Positions 1-6,161 of a DNA stretch of 11,185 nucleotides are shown in pieces (the stretch's first letter is position 1; each line of letters begins with the position of its first letter). The translations under genes were made by a program, and so were the position numbers. The notes below the pieces were generated by a model that was not told where the DNA came from, did no database searches, and saw only the letters and a list, made by a program, of their open reading frames with translations. Origin of the DNA: Desulfobacterales bacterium (GTDB lineage Bacteria > Desulfobacterota > Desulfobacteria > Desulfobacterales > JAUCGF01); assembly GCA_029940345.1 (NCBI GenBank), contig JAOZRC010000117.1:1-11185 (forward strand), read 5' to 3'.

Positions 1-1072
1 AGGCTCTTATGCTTCCGATGAGTTTTTGGTCAGGAAAAGTCACACCGTATAATTCAGTGAATATATAGGCAGGCGAAAACTCCCTGCTTAACTGTTCTAT
101 CCTGTATGGTTCCTTTGTCAGGAATTCTTTCGAGCAGAACTCCTTCCCCAATTGTTTGCATTCATAAACCAATCTTAGAACATAGTTAAATAGTTTTTCA
201 GTGCTCTCACCATTTGGTCCTGATTTATACCGATAGTGTTCAATTTCTCCAAGAGCTCTATTAAATCCGTGTCCACCGCATAAATTATTAACACCAACAG
301 CTTTCCATGTGCCCTTTCCTTGCCCATTAGGATGTAAGAATTTCCAGTATTGAATTTCCTGTCCTTTTGCAGTTATTAAATAAAACAAATCACCTTTTTG
401 CTTTATATCAAGTTCTCGGGAAAGATACTCGTGATTTTTTTTCCCCATAACAACAATAATATCTGGTTCAAGGATTTCTATTTCATCGACGTAATACGAG
501 CAATTTTTTATCATTTCTTTATTGGGATTATAATTTTTAAATTTACCTGAACATTTAATCAAATTGTTTATTGCGCACCATTGCAAAGGTGAATCATTGT
601 CTTTTGGAAAGACACTATGTTTAATCATTTCTTCAATTATAACTTGAATACCATATTTAGGATTATTTCTTTTGTCTTCTCCTGGTTTTCGACTAACATT
701 TTTATGCCCTGTAACAGTTCCTGCTTCCCACAATCCCCGGTAAATTTTATTCTTCTCGTTCCATCCCTTCAAATATTTTTGAAAAAGTTCGTCCAAGGGA
801 AAATCAGGATTTTTGGATTGATATTCTGATATTGACTCCTTAGTACCAAACCATCCAATTTCTTTATTCCAAGTAGGATTTAGTCTGGTAAATAGAATTT
901 TAGGATAGTTCTTTTCTCCATATCTTTTCCCCACAAAGGAAATTTCCGGACCATGTTTGTATTTGCTTCCTGATATATCGGTCAATTCTTTGAAACATAG
1001 GCCATCATTTTTAAAATTTTGGCACTCTAATATCTTTTGATCAAATTCGTAGATTCTTTTTTGATAATTCAC
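1..1072 (-). CDS. Uracil-DNA glycosylase superfamily-like protein, 3' end outside the window
   Basis: An open minus-strand frame runs 357 codons from a GTG at 1072-1070 to the window edge without a stop, so the C-terminus is missing. The start is set by a strong Shine-Dalgarno (AAGGAGGG, 1077-1084) about 4 bases upstream. Motifs recalling the UDG superfamily, in order: LNPTWN (64-69), a possible active-site motif 1; AINNLIKC (167-174); EIEILEPDIIVVMG (197-210), the usual 'PdvIv.lG' strand; and HPNGQGKG (247-254), resembling the HPS motif 2. C174 and C191 are spaced C-x16-C, as in the second half of the [4Fe-4S] ligand set of family 4/5 UDGs. A CxxC first half is not seen, but C17 and C26 lie near the N-terminus. 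At over 357 residues it is longer than ordinary UDGs, with an extra C-terminal region. If correct, it would bind or excise a damaged or modified base in DNA. The gene is clearly more AT-rich than its neighbours, suggesting acquisition. The coding call is firm; the family call is moderate. Confidence 0.8.
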   Translation of the reverse strand, partial: MNYQKRIYEFDQKILECQNFKNDGLCFKELTDISGSKYKHGPEISFVGKRYGEKNYPKILFTRLNPTWNKEIGWFGTKESISEYQSKNPDFPLDELFQKYLKGWNEKNKIYRGLWEAGTVTGHKNVSRKPGEDKRNNPKYGIQVIIEEMIKHSVFPKDNDSPLQWCAINNLIKCSGKFKNYNPNKEMIKNCSYYVDEIEILEPDIIVVMGKKNHEYLSRELDIKQKGDLFYLITAKGQEIQYWKFLHPNGQGKGTWKAVGVNNLCGGHGFNRALGEIEHYRYKSGPNGESTEKLFNYVLRLVYECKQLGKEFCSKEFLTKEPYRIEQLSREFSPAYIFTELYGVTFPDQKLIGSIRA

Positions 1073-1135
1073 GAATCCCTCCTTATACACATGCCCGTAT
1101 AGATTTTTCGTACTTGCAGGTTTATTTTTATAGAT

Positions 1136-1164
1136 ATTATGTCCATAACGGGACAAAGTGTAAA
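1136..1164 (-). promoter_or_regulatory. Sigma-70-like promoter for the glycosylase-like gene
   Basis: On the minus strand, a -35 box TTTACA (1159-1164) and a -10 box CATAAT (1136-1141) are separated by exactly 17 bases. Each box matches the consensus at 5 of 6 positions. Transcription would start near 1129, giving a leader of about 57 bases before the GTG start. It lies in the gap after the Uma2-family stop, so the glycosylase-like gene can be transcribed independently. Predicted by eye only. Confidence 0.5.
1140..1155. promoter_or_regulatory. Inverted repeat inside the promoter spacer, possible operator
   Basis: The sequence TGTCC-ATAACG-GGACA has two 5-base arms that are exact reverse complements around a 6-base centre. 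It fills the spacer and touches the -10 box of the promoter just described. A dimeric repressor bound here would block RNA polymerase. The arms are short, so chance is a real alternative. Confidence 0.3.
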
Positions 1165-1205
1165 CAAATGAATGATAGATTCCCGATTCTCATTAATGCT
1201 TTCGA

Positions 1206-1931
1206 TTAAAGCGAATTTTCCACTGTTTCCGGATCAATCCCCAAAGATAAAAGTTTGGCTGCCAGTAGTTCTGCTTTTTTTTCAGCACGTTGAGTGCGCG
1301 CTATTTCATTCGCAACGCTCTCAAATCCGGTCGGAATCAGGTTGTCGTCGTGATCACACCAGCGCAGCCAGCGTGCGGGGATTTCATCAAAGTCACCATC
1401 CCACAATGTCACACCGATATCCAACTTGGTTAACTGGCGGTCCGCTTTCGGGATGTATCCTCCGGAAGAATATTCATAAATCCGCAATTCCTGTTTCTGA
1501 ATCAGACGTTGAGGATCGAAAATAATATAGTATGCCACCCTGATCTGCTCATATTTCCTTAATTTGCGATCGGCTTCACCGCCTTTTTGGTTTGAAACGA
1601 CTTCTACAACGATTTCCGGCGGTTTTCCAAATTCCCAGATAAAATAGGAGCGATTCTTTTTTTTCCAGATATCTTTGGCCGCTTTGACATCCATACTGAG
1701 AAACATATCTGGAACAATGGGCGGCATATTGACACCGTAAAAGATGCCCACATTTGCCAAAGCGAGAAATGGCCGTCCCGGTCTCCAGGAAGTGTTTAAA
1801 GATTCTGTTAGCAGTCGTTGTTGTTTTTCCGAAAAAATATTATCCATCGGTTCATCATCTTCCGTTATAATATGGCTTATATTCGGCTCAATCGTCTCGA
1901 TGGCTAGTTCCTTTTCCTGTGGCTGACCCAT
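1206..1931 (-). CDS. Uma2 family (DUF820) putative restriction-endonuclease-like protein
   Basis: A 241-residue protein with an ATG start and a weak purine-rich stretch (AAGGGAAAG) upstream. The pattern is that of the Uma2/DUF820 family (PF05685), which has a PD-(D/E)XK nuclease fold. Visible parts: PD at 74-75 (first acidic position of the fold), PPEIVVEV (104-111) with E110 as the second acidic position, KLRKYEQIRVAYYIIFDP (123-140), the usual 'K..kY...gv.eYwivDp' stretch, and a charged C-terminal helix (about 208-235) ending in LGIDPE, common in this family. Length is slightly above the typical ~190-240. The family is often multicopy and its cellular role is not established; nuclease activity is inferred from fold. 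It follows the uridylyltransferase gene by 185 bases on the same strand, so read-through is possible, but I saw no convincing promoter or terminator between them. Confidence 0.85.
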   Translation of the reverse strand: MGQPQEKELAIETIEPNISHIITEDDEPMDNIFSEKQQRLLTESLNTSWRPGRPFLALANVGIFYGVNMPPIVPDMFLSMDVKAAKDIWKKKNRSYFIWEFGKPPEIVVEVVSNQKGGEADRKLRKYEQIRVAYYIIFDPQRLIQKQELRIYEYSSGGYIPKADRQLTKLDIGVTLWDGDFDEIPARWLRWCDHDDNLIPTGFESVANEIARTQRAEKKAELLAAKLLSLGIDPETVENSL

Positions 1932-2116
1932 TGTCTTTCCCTTTTGTTTATGGATACTGATCCGATTTTTGTTTTCCGAATTAGCGGAGTGCGAGCTTCA
2001 GGTTACGGGTGCTGACTGGGAAAATCAAAATAAAAATGCTAAAATCTGTTCAAATATCGGGTTTTTTTCCACATTGTATAATTAATGCAGATTGGTTTTT
2101 CTTGCGGTCCGATCAG

Positions 2117-3508
2117 TCACCACTGTAAATCATCGTCGATCAATGTTCCTTTTTTAACAACTGCTTCTGAAGAGCTCGTGTTCTTCAACACAGCGTTGCC
2201 TTGAATGGTTACATCGCTTTCAAAGCGAACGTCGCCTTTGATTGTCAGTGATGCGCAATCAACCAGTGAAGGTGTACCTTGGGGAAAGCGCTGGTCAAAA
2301 AGATCAATTTTTCCATAGTACTGGGGATCAAGATCAATTTTTATACGCGGAAGACGGCGATCCGGATTTTGAATCAGCGCACCGGTTTCAGAAAAAATAA
2401 AACAATCGGAGCGCAACGCCAACAGATCGTTGCATTTTTTTACCGGGAAAAAACGGTCGCCCGAAACTTTCACTGCCGTAGCGCCTTCAAACAAAGAGAT
2501 CGCCGCCCCCATGGCCGCTTCAACTTGCAGCACCGCCGGACTGGCATCATCACGCGGGTTTAATGTTTTGGGGTTTAAAATCATGGGCAAAAGGATCGCG
2601 CCTTGTTGGTTAATCAGTTGCTTTAAATCCTGAAGATTGACCCATATATTATTGGTGTTGAAAAAGCGGTAGTGTTCAATATTTTGAAACGCATCTATCT
2701 CGTCAGCAGGACATTGGGCCGCTTCCCGCAAAATCAGGCGGCCGTTCAGATGCCGCGCCAGATGCCCCCCTTTTTTATCGGCCGGCGTACGTGATGCGAC
2801 TTCCATCATAAACGGAAATTGATTTTTAGCAAAATAGCCTAACAACGTCATATCCATGCGTGCGCCCAGATTGTCCGCATTGCAAATCAGGGCGTAACGA
2901 ATATCGGCATCAAGCAGTTTATCCAACAGTCCTGATGCATAAAGGGCCGGATACACATCGCCGTGGCCTGGCGGGTTCCATTCCAACGTCGGATCAGAAG
3001 GCCACTTCGCCGGTGACAGATCTTTTTGCAAAATTTTGGGGAATTTATGCTGAAGAAATATCATGGGCACCGGTTGCAGGTCTGTTTTTTTCAAAGCGGC
3101 CCGGGTGTCCTGATCGGTGCTGAAACTGTTCATCAGACACAAGCGTGTCTTCCGTTGGGCGGCCTGGGCGACAATGATATCAAGAAAAGAACGATTTTCC
3201 CTGACTTTCAAAAGTGATTTTGCGCCCGTCAGTCCCATGCTGGTGCCCAGGCCGCCGTTTAACACAATCTGAACGGCGTGATCTGATGCTTCTTCACCGG
3301 CAGTTGCGTATTTACTGAGATCGGCGGCGTCGCGCACTTCATCCGGCATGACAGCGCTAATCTCTTTGTCGGACAACAACCCGGTTTCACCGTTAACCAC
3401 TTTTGCATAATAATAGGTGAAAACGTCAATCACAACATCCGGAAGCGTTTCAGCTTTCATTTTTGTTACAAAGTCGGTCAGATATGCAGTGTTACCTGGC
3501 TGATTCAA
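2117..3508 (-). CDS. UTP--glucose-1-phosphate uridylyltransferase family protein (eukaryotic-type UDPGP)
   Basis: Predicted to make UDP-glucose (or a related UDP-sugar) from UTP and a sugar 1-phosphate in the cytoplasm, supplying envelope polysaccharide and glycogen-type pathways. It belongs to the UDPGP family (PF01704), not the bacterial GalU family. From the chosen start it has 463 residues. Motifs: nucleotide-binding NGGLGTSMG (84-92) followed by GAKS with K97; EWNPPGHGD (176-184); CNADNLGA (209-216); FFNTNN (282-287); FFPVKK (353-358); then a C-terminal beta-helix-like tail (about 393-463). The start is taken as TTG at 3508-3506 because an AGGAGG (3515-3520) lies 6 bases upstream. A further in-frame TTG at 3544 would add 12 residues and overlap the upstream gene by 35 bases, but has no Shine-Dalgarno. 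The start is one base after the aminotransferase stop, so translation is probably coupled. Exact sugar specificity (glucose or GlcNAc) is not certain. Confidence 0.9.
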   Translation of the reverse strand: MNQPGNTAYLTDFVTKMKAETLPDVVIDVFTYYYAKVVNGETGLLSDKEISAVMPDEVRDAADLSKYATAGEEASDHAVQIVLNGGLGTSMGLTGAKSLLKVRENRSFLDIIVAQAAQRKTRLCLMNSFSTDQDTRAALKKTDLQPVPMIFLQHKFPKILQKDLSPAKWPSDPTLEWNPPGHGDVYPALYASGLLDKLLDADIRYALICNADNLGARMDMTLLGYFAKNQFPFMMEVASRTPADKKGGHLARHLNGRLILREAAQCPADEIDAFQNIEHYRFFNTNNIWVNLQDLKQLINQQGAILLPMILNPKTLNPRDDASPAVLQVEAAMGAAISLFEGATAVKVSGDRFFPVKKCNDLLALRSDCFIFSETGALIQNPDRRLPRIKIDLDPQYYGKIDLFDQRFPQGTPSLVDCASLTIKGDVRFESDVTIQGNAVLKNTSSSEAVVKKGTLIDDDLQW

Positions 3509-3509
3509 T

Positions 3510-4571
3510 TCAGACCTCCTCAACCCATCCGAAAGGATCTTCAACGCGCCGGTACTGAATATCGGTCAACGCATCATACAGTTTTTGCGAAACAGCGCCG
3601 ACTTGGCCTTCTCCGATCGTAATGACCTGATCATCATATTTGAGTTCACCCACCGGCGAAATCACCGCAGCCGTACCCGTGCCAAACGCTTCCTGGAGCG
3701 TACCCGCTTTGTGAGCATCGAACACTTCATCAATGCTGATTTGACGCTCGGTTACGGTCATGCCCCAATGCCGCCCTAATTGCATCACCGAATCACGAGT
3801 GATTCCTGGAAGGATGCTTCCGTTTAACATGGGGGTGATCAGTTCATCATTGATAACAAAAAAAATATTCATGGCACCGATCTCTTCCACATACTTCTGC
3901 TCAACGCCATCTAACCATAACACTTGGGTGTAACCGTTTTTATGCGCCTGTTCGCCAGCGTATAAACTGGCCGCATAATTGGCCGCCGCTTTGTTTTCGC
4001 CCAGTCCGCCCCTTACCGCGCGCACATGCGTTTTGGAAACCCAGATTTTAACCGGGTTAAAGCCCTCGGCATAATAAGCGCCCACGGGAGAAAGAATGAT
4101 AAAAAAGCGATAGGTGTGGGAAGCGCGCACTCCCAAAAAGGGATCCGTGGCGATAATCGTAGGACGAATATACAAAGATGTTCCGGGAGAATGCGGAACC
4201 CACTCTTTTTCGACAGTTAGAAGCTGCCTCAGTGCATCATAAACAAAATTTTCGTCGCTTTCGGGAATGCAGAGCGCACGGGATGACCGATTTAAACGTT
4301 TAAAATTGTCCCGGGCGCGAAAAAGTGAAATGGCGCCGGCTTCGTTGCGGAACGCTTTCAGCCCTTCAAAAACAGCCTGGCCGTAATGCAGCACCATTGT
4401 GGCCGGATCCATCTGAAAGGCCTGATACGCTTCAATGCGGGGATTAAACCATCCCTCTTCCGGATTATAATCCATATTAAACATATAGTCTGTAAAAAGG
4501 GAGCCAAACCCGAGTTTGTCATCATCCGGTCGCGATTTCAAATTTTCGGTTTTGTTAATTGTTAATTCCAT
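3510..4571 (-). CDS. ilvE: Branched-chain-amino-acid aminotransferase
   Basis: A PLP-dependent fold-type IV transaminase that interconverts valine, leucine and isoleucine with their 2-oxo acids using glutamate/2-oxoglutarate, in the cytoplasm. It has 353 residues from ATG 4571, which has an AAGGAGA (4577-4583) 5 bases upstream. A TTG 18 bases further out is not needed. Family marks: YGQAVFEGLKAFR (63-75), the FxRPxxN-like block FRARDNFKRLNRS (84-96), IRPTI (135-139), GENKAAANYAAS (191-202) with K194 as the predicted Schiff-base lysine, VEEIGAMNIFF (228-238) with E230 near the PLP ring nitrogen, LPGITRDS (254-261), and FGTGTAAVISPV (296-307). This is the longer eukaryote/Bacillus-like BCAT type (about 350-360 residues) rather than the ~305-residue E. 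coli type. First gene of a probable two-gene unit with the uridylyltransferase. Confidence 0.95.
   Translation of the reverse strand: MELTINKTENLKSRPDDDKLGFGSLFTDYMFNMDYNPEEGWFNPRIEAYQAFQMDPATMVLHYGQAVFEGLKAFRNEAGAISLFRARDNFKRLNRSSRALCIPESDENFVYDALRQLLTVEKEWVPHSPGTSLYIRPTIIATDPFLGVRASHTYRFFIILSPVGAYYAEGFNPVKIWVSKTHVRAVRGGLGENKAAANYAASLYAGEQAHKNGYTQVLWLDGVEQKYVEEIGAMNIFFVINDELITPMLNGSILPGITRDSVMQLGRHWGMTVTERQISIDEVFDAHKAGTLQEAFGTGTAAVISPVGELKYDDQVITIGEGQVGAVSQKLYDALTDIQYRRVEDPFGWVEEV
3515..3520 (-). promoter_or_regulatory. Ribosome binding site that fixes the uridylyltransferase start
   Basis: AGGAGG on the minus strand sits inside the last coding codons of the aminotransferase (its ...VEEV-stop end). 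It lies 6 bases from the TTG at 3508. This spacing favours that TTG over the upstream TTG at 3544, and indicates that ribosomes finishing ilvE could re-initiate on the next gene. Confidence 0.7.
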
Positions 4572-4638
4572 GTGTATCTCCTTGTGCAAAAAATAAGGTT
4601 AAATTGGGTCGGAAAATTTATCCGTAAATGATCTATTG

Positions 4639-4666
4639 AATATAGCATGATTATGTTTTATAGCAA
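4639..4666 (-). promoter_or_regulatory. Candidate promoter for ilvE and the following gene
   Basis: Minus strand: -35 TTGCTA (4661-4666), a 16-base spacer, then -10 TATATT (4639-4644). The -10 matches 5 of 6 consensus bases and the -35 matches 4 of 6. Transcription would begin near 4632, about 60 bases before the ilvE start. The region is very AT-rich, so other hexamers are possible. No leader-peptide attenuator is evident. Confidence 0.4.
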
Positions 4667-4692
4667 GATTTAATTTGGGTATGCATCAATGC

Positions 4693-4721
4693 TTGCAATA
4701 TCATGAAAAAAATTATTAAAT
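4693..4721 (+). promoter_or_regulatory. Candidate promoter for the DUF1566 gene
   Basis: Plus strand: TTGCAA (4693-4698), a 17-base spacer and TTAAAT (4716-4721), which is 4 of 6 to the -10 consensus. The predicted start near 4728 gives a leader of about 63 bases containing the hairpin at 4733-4750. Weak by eye, but it is the best pair in the divergent gap. Confidence 0.3.
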
Positions 4722-4732
4722 TCATGGTTATC

Positions 4733-4750
4733 AACGGTTCAGATACCGTT
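4733..4750 (+). repeat. Small perfect inverted repeat in the DUF1566 leader
   Basis: AACGGT-TCAGAT-ACCGTT: two exact 6-base arms around a 6-base loop, followed by two more T residues. It lies between the candidate promoter and the ribosome binding site (AAAGGAGG, 4776-4783). It could be an operator or a short mRNA stem; it is too weak for a confident terminator call. Confidence 0.35.
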
Positions 4751-4790
4751 TTGCAATAAAAATTATCAATTTATCAAAGGAGGCTTCAAA

Positions 4791-5444
4791 ATGTATAGAA
4801 AGATTGTGTTTTTGGCTATGGCAATAATTTGTTTAACGGCATGGATTAGTATGGCGGGGAATCCGCCGGGACTGGCAACTGGGCAAACCCAATGTTGGGA
4901 TGCCGATGGGACCCTTAGGACTTGTGTCGACACCGGGGAAGATGGTGAATTTCAAAAAGGTGCAGACTTGCCCTCGCCCCGATTTAAAATTAATGCGGAT
5001 AACACGGTGACGGATAATCTGACCCATCTGATTTGGGTGCCAGATGCAAACTTGATGGTTACCAGGGATCCGAAATTTGATACCGATTTAACGGTGAATA
5101 ATGGACGGGTAACCTGGCAGCATGCCTTAGATTATGTGGCGTTACTGAACAGCGAGTCTTATCTTGGCTATAATGACTGGCGTCTGCCAAATATAAATGA
5201 ACTCGAGAGTCTTCGTGATCGGCGCTATTTTCATCCTTGTATATCAAACACAAAGGGTGCGGCGAAATGTTCTGATTCAGGCGATCCCTTCACCAATGTT
5301 ATATCGGACGACTATTGGTCATCAACATCGTATGCGGCCAATACGACCCTCGCCTGGGTCGTGGATATGCTCGGCGGCTACGTGTACTTCGGCCGCAAGA
5401 TGAGCAACTTTTACTATGTCTGGCCAGTTCGAGGCGGACAATAG
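4791..5444 (+). CDS. Exported DUF1566 (Lcl C-terminal-like) domain protein
   Basis: A 217-residue protein with ATG start and AAAGGAGG (4776-4783) 7 bases upstream. A signal peptide is evident: YRKIVFLAMAIICLTAWISMA (2-22), with likely cleavage after SMA; there is no lipobox, so it should be soluble in the periplasm or outside. The N-terminal module (about 30-75) is the familiar TGQTxC...C...PSPRF...DNTVTDN block. The DUF1566 domain (PF07603) follows: LTHLIWVPDAN (77-87), VTWQHALDYVALLN (107-120), GYNDWRLPNINELESLRD (126-143), YWSSTSYA (175-182) and the terminal YVWPVRGG (209-216). C35/C45 and C150/C160 could form disulfides. Domain function is not established; related C-type-lectin-fold domains serve as binding scaffolds. 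Codons 184-210 are unusually rich in C-ending triplets, unlike the T-ending bias just upstream; this looks like a retroelement-diversified region. It is transcribed divergently from ilvE and appears to be single. Confidence 0.88.
   Translation: MYRKIVFLAMAIICLTAWISMAGNPPGLATGQTQCWDADGTLRTCVDTGEDGEFQKGADLPSPRFKINADNTVTDNLTHLIWVPDANLMVTRDPKFDTDLTVNNGRVTWQHALDYVALLNSESYLGYNDWRLPNINELESLRDRRYFHPCISNTKGAAKCSDSGDPFTNVISDDYWSSTSYAANTTLAWVVDMLGGYVYFGRKMSNFYYVWPVRGGQ
5331..5438 (+). other. Candidate diversity-generating-retroelement variable region (3' end of the DUF1566 gene)
   Basis: Codons for residues 181-216. NNC triplets dominate (residues 186, 187, 188, 190, 194-197, 199-202, 205, 206, 208 and 210) with invariant-looking W189 and a terminal VWPVRGG. 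Such a pattern arises when AAC codons of a template are randomised at adenines, and DUF1566 domains are known retroelement targets. No reverse transcriptase or near-copy template is present in the window, so this is an inference from codon and residue pattern only. Confidence 0.4.
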
Positions 5445-5522
5445 AAGTCTTGATTCCTATAGCCTGTTTGATTATACTCGGCAAGGTCATAATTTGTGAT
5501 TTCAGAATTATTGTTTGAGGCG

Positions 5523-5547
5523 TCAGGTGTCAGTGTTCAGGTGTCAG
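5523..5547 (+). repeat. Two direct copies of an 11-bp repeat
   Basis: TCAGGTGTCAG occurs at 5523-5533 and again at 5537-5547, a period of 14 bases. The second copy is also part of the left arm of the inverted repeat at 5532-5580. It looks like a fragment of a degenerate intergenic repeat of the 'caggtgtcag' type. Confidence 0.6.
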
Positions 5548-5580
5548 GAAGTTTGCGCTAAGGACTGAAACCTGAACACT
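5532..5580. repeat. Imperfect 16-bp inverted repeat downstream of the DUF1566 gene
   Basis: Left arm AGTGTTCAGGTGTCAG (5532-5547) and right arm CTGAAACCTGAACACT (5565-5580) pair at 15 of 16 positions around a 17-base loop. It lies 87 bases after the DUF1566 stop. There is no T-run after either arm, so it is not a standard intrinsic terminator. It may be a REP-like element or protect mRNA 3' ends. Confidence 0.6.
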
Positions 5581-5597
5581 ATTAATCTAATCACAAA

Positions 5598-5633
5598 ATG
5601 AAAATCCCAAATTATGGCCTTCTTAAGTATTAG
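5598..5633 (+). other. Micro-ORF resembling the start of the next gene
   Basis: ATG to TAG encodes MKIPNYGLLKY. The next gene begins MTIPNFEAFF, and the first 16 bases of the two are identical except for one base. No Shine-Dalgarno is visible in front of it. It could be a duplicated scrap of the gene start or a chance resemblance within an AT-rich intergenic repeat. Not claimed as a functional gene. Confidence 0.25.
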
Positions 5634-5713
5634 TCGACCTGCACGGATTTGTTATAAGAAGAGGTTTTTGAGCTTTGATTTCCGCAACTTTTCATCAAAG
5701 GAGCTAATGACGT

Positions 5714-6109
5714 ATGACAATCCCAAATTTTGAAGCTTTCTTTACGCCTCGGAAAACCCAGGCGCTGTTTCCGGAAATACGTACCAACCAGTTTTTTGAT
5801 GCGTTGTTCGGAGATAAAAACGAAGGCGCTTATGAGATCAGTCTGAAATTTATTAAGCATAACGCCAAAACATTGCACTTTGAATTTCAATTGAAACAGA
5901 GACCCGGAAAATGCCTGTCATGCAGTCTTACTTACGGACTGCCCCAGGTGTTTCAGCGCCATCCCATCATCAATATCAAAGGAATTGTTGCAAAAATCGA
6001 AGGCCTCTTAGACCACAAGGCGCGCTGTGTCAGTTGGAAACTTGGCAACACGCGGGACGCGTCTTCCCAATGCCATACAATCCCTTTTAGTGTTTTGCTT
6101 GACTATTGA
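5714..6109 (+). CDS. Conserved small CxxC protein of unknown function
   Basis: A 131-residue soluble protein with no signal peptide or membrane segment. ATG 5714 is the first start after an in-frame stop at 5708-5710; an AAAGGAG (5697-5703) lies 10 bases upstream, slightly far. Visible features: an N-terminal helix-like FFTPRKTQALFPEIRTNQFFDALFG (9-33), GAYEISLKF (38-46), then RPGKCLSCSLTYGLPQVF (63-80) with a CxxC pair C67/C70, and RHPIINIKGIVAKIEGLL (82-99); further cysteines are C105 and C120. I recall near-identical layouts in proteins of sulfate-reducing Desulfobacterota, sometimes carrying a misleading 'homeobox' label; I cannot verify this here. The two cysteines alone are too few to call a zinc site. 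It precedes the RND adaptor by 52 bases and is probably co-transcribed. Confidence 0.75.
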   Translation: MTIPNFEAFFTPRKTQALFPEIRTNQFFDALFGDKNEGAYEISLKFIKHNAKTLHFEFQLKQRPGKCLSCSLTYGLPQVFQRHPIINIKGIVAKIEGLLDHKARCVSWKLGNTRDASSQCHTIPFSVLLDY

Positions 6110-6161
6110 TGAATTTGAAAAACATCTGAATCAGCCGACCTACAAAATCGTAATATATATT

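Noticed and set aside
617..829. Plus-strand 70-residue ORF in the left region
   Set aside because: It lies opposite the continuous 357-codon minus-strand frame, has no ribosome site, and encodes a Phe-rich sequence typical of the antisense of an AT-rich gene.
1172..1525. Plus-strand 117-residue ORF
   Set aside because: Shadow of the Uma2-family gene on the opposite strand; no ribosome site and no recognisable family.
1..1931. A two-gene defence operon made of the Uma2-family and glycosylase-like genes
   Set aside because: The genes are separated by 133 bases and the second has its own promoter. Uma2-family genes are commonly scattered singly, so adjacency alone does not support a system.
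3509..3544. Upstream TTG start (3544) for the uridylyltransferase
   Set aside because: No Shine-Dalgarno precedes it. The AGGAGG at 3515-3520 is ideally spaced for the TTG at 3508.
5532..5580. Rho-independent terminator after the DUF1566 gene
   Set aside because: The stem is long but interrupted, the loop is 17 bases, and no T-run follows on either strand.
4791..5713. A complete diversity-generating retroelement next to the DUF1566 gene
   Set aside because: No reverse transcriptase and no near-copy template of the 3' end could be found in this window; only the target-like pattern is present.
5630..5890. Minus-strand 86-residue ORF
   Set aside because: It is antisense to the start of the CxxC protein gene, whose plus-strand reading has conserved-looking motifs and a ribosome site.
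6027..6161. GTG start that would extend the RND adaptor by 45 residues
   Set aside because: It overlaps the end of the preceding gene by 83 bases in another frame, and the extension is unlike adaptor N-termini. The membrane anchor is already correctly placed from ATG 6162.
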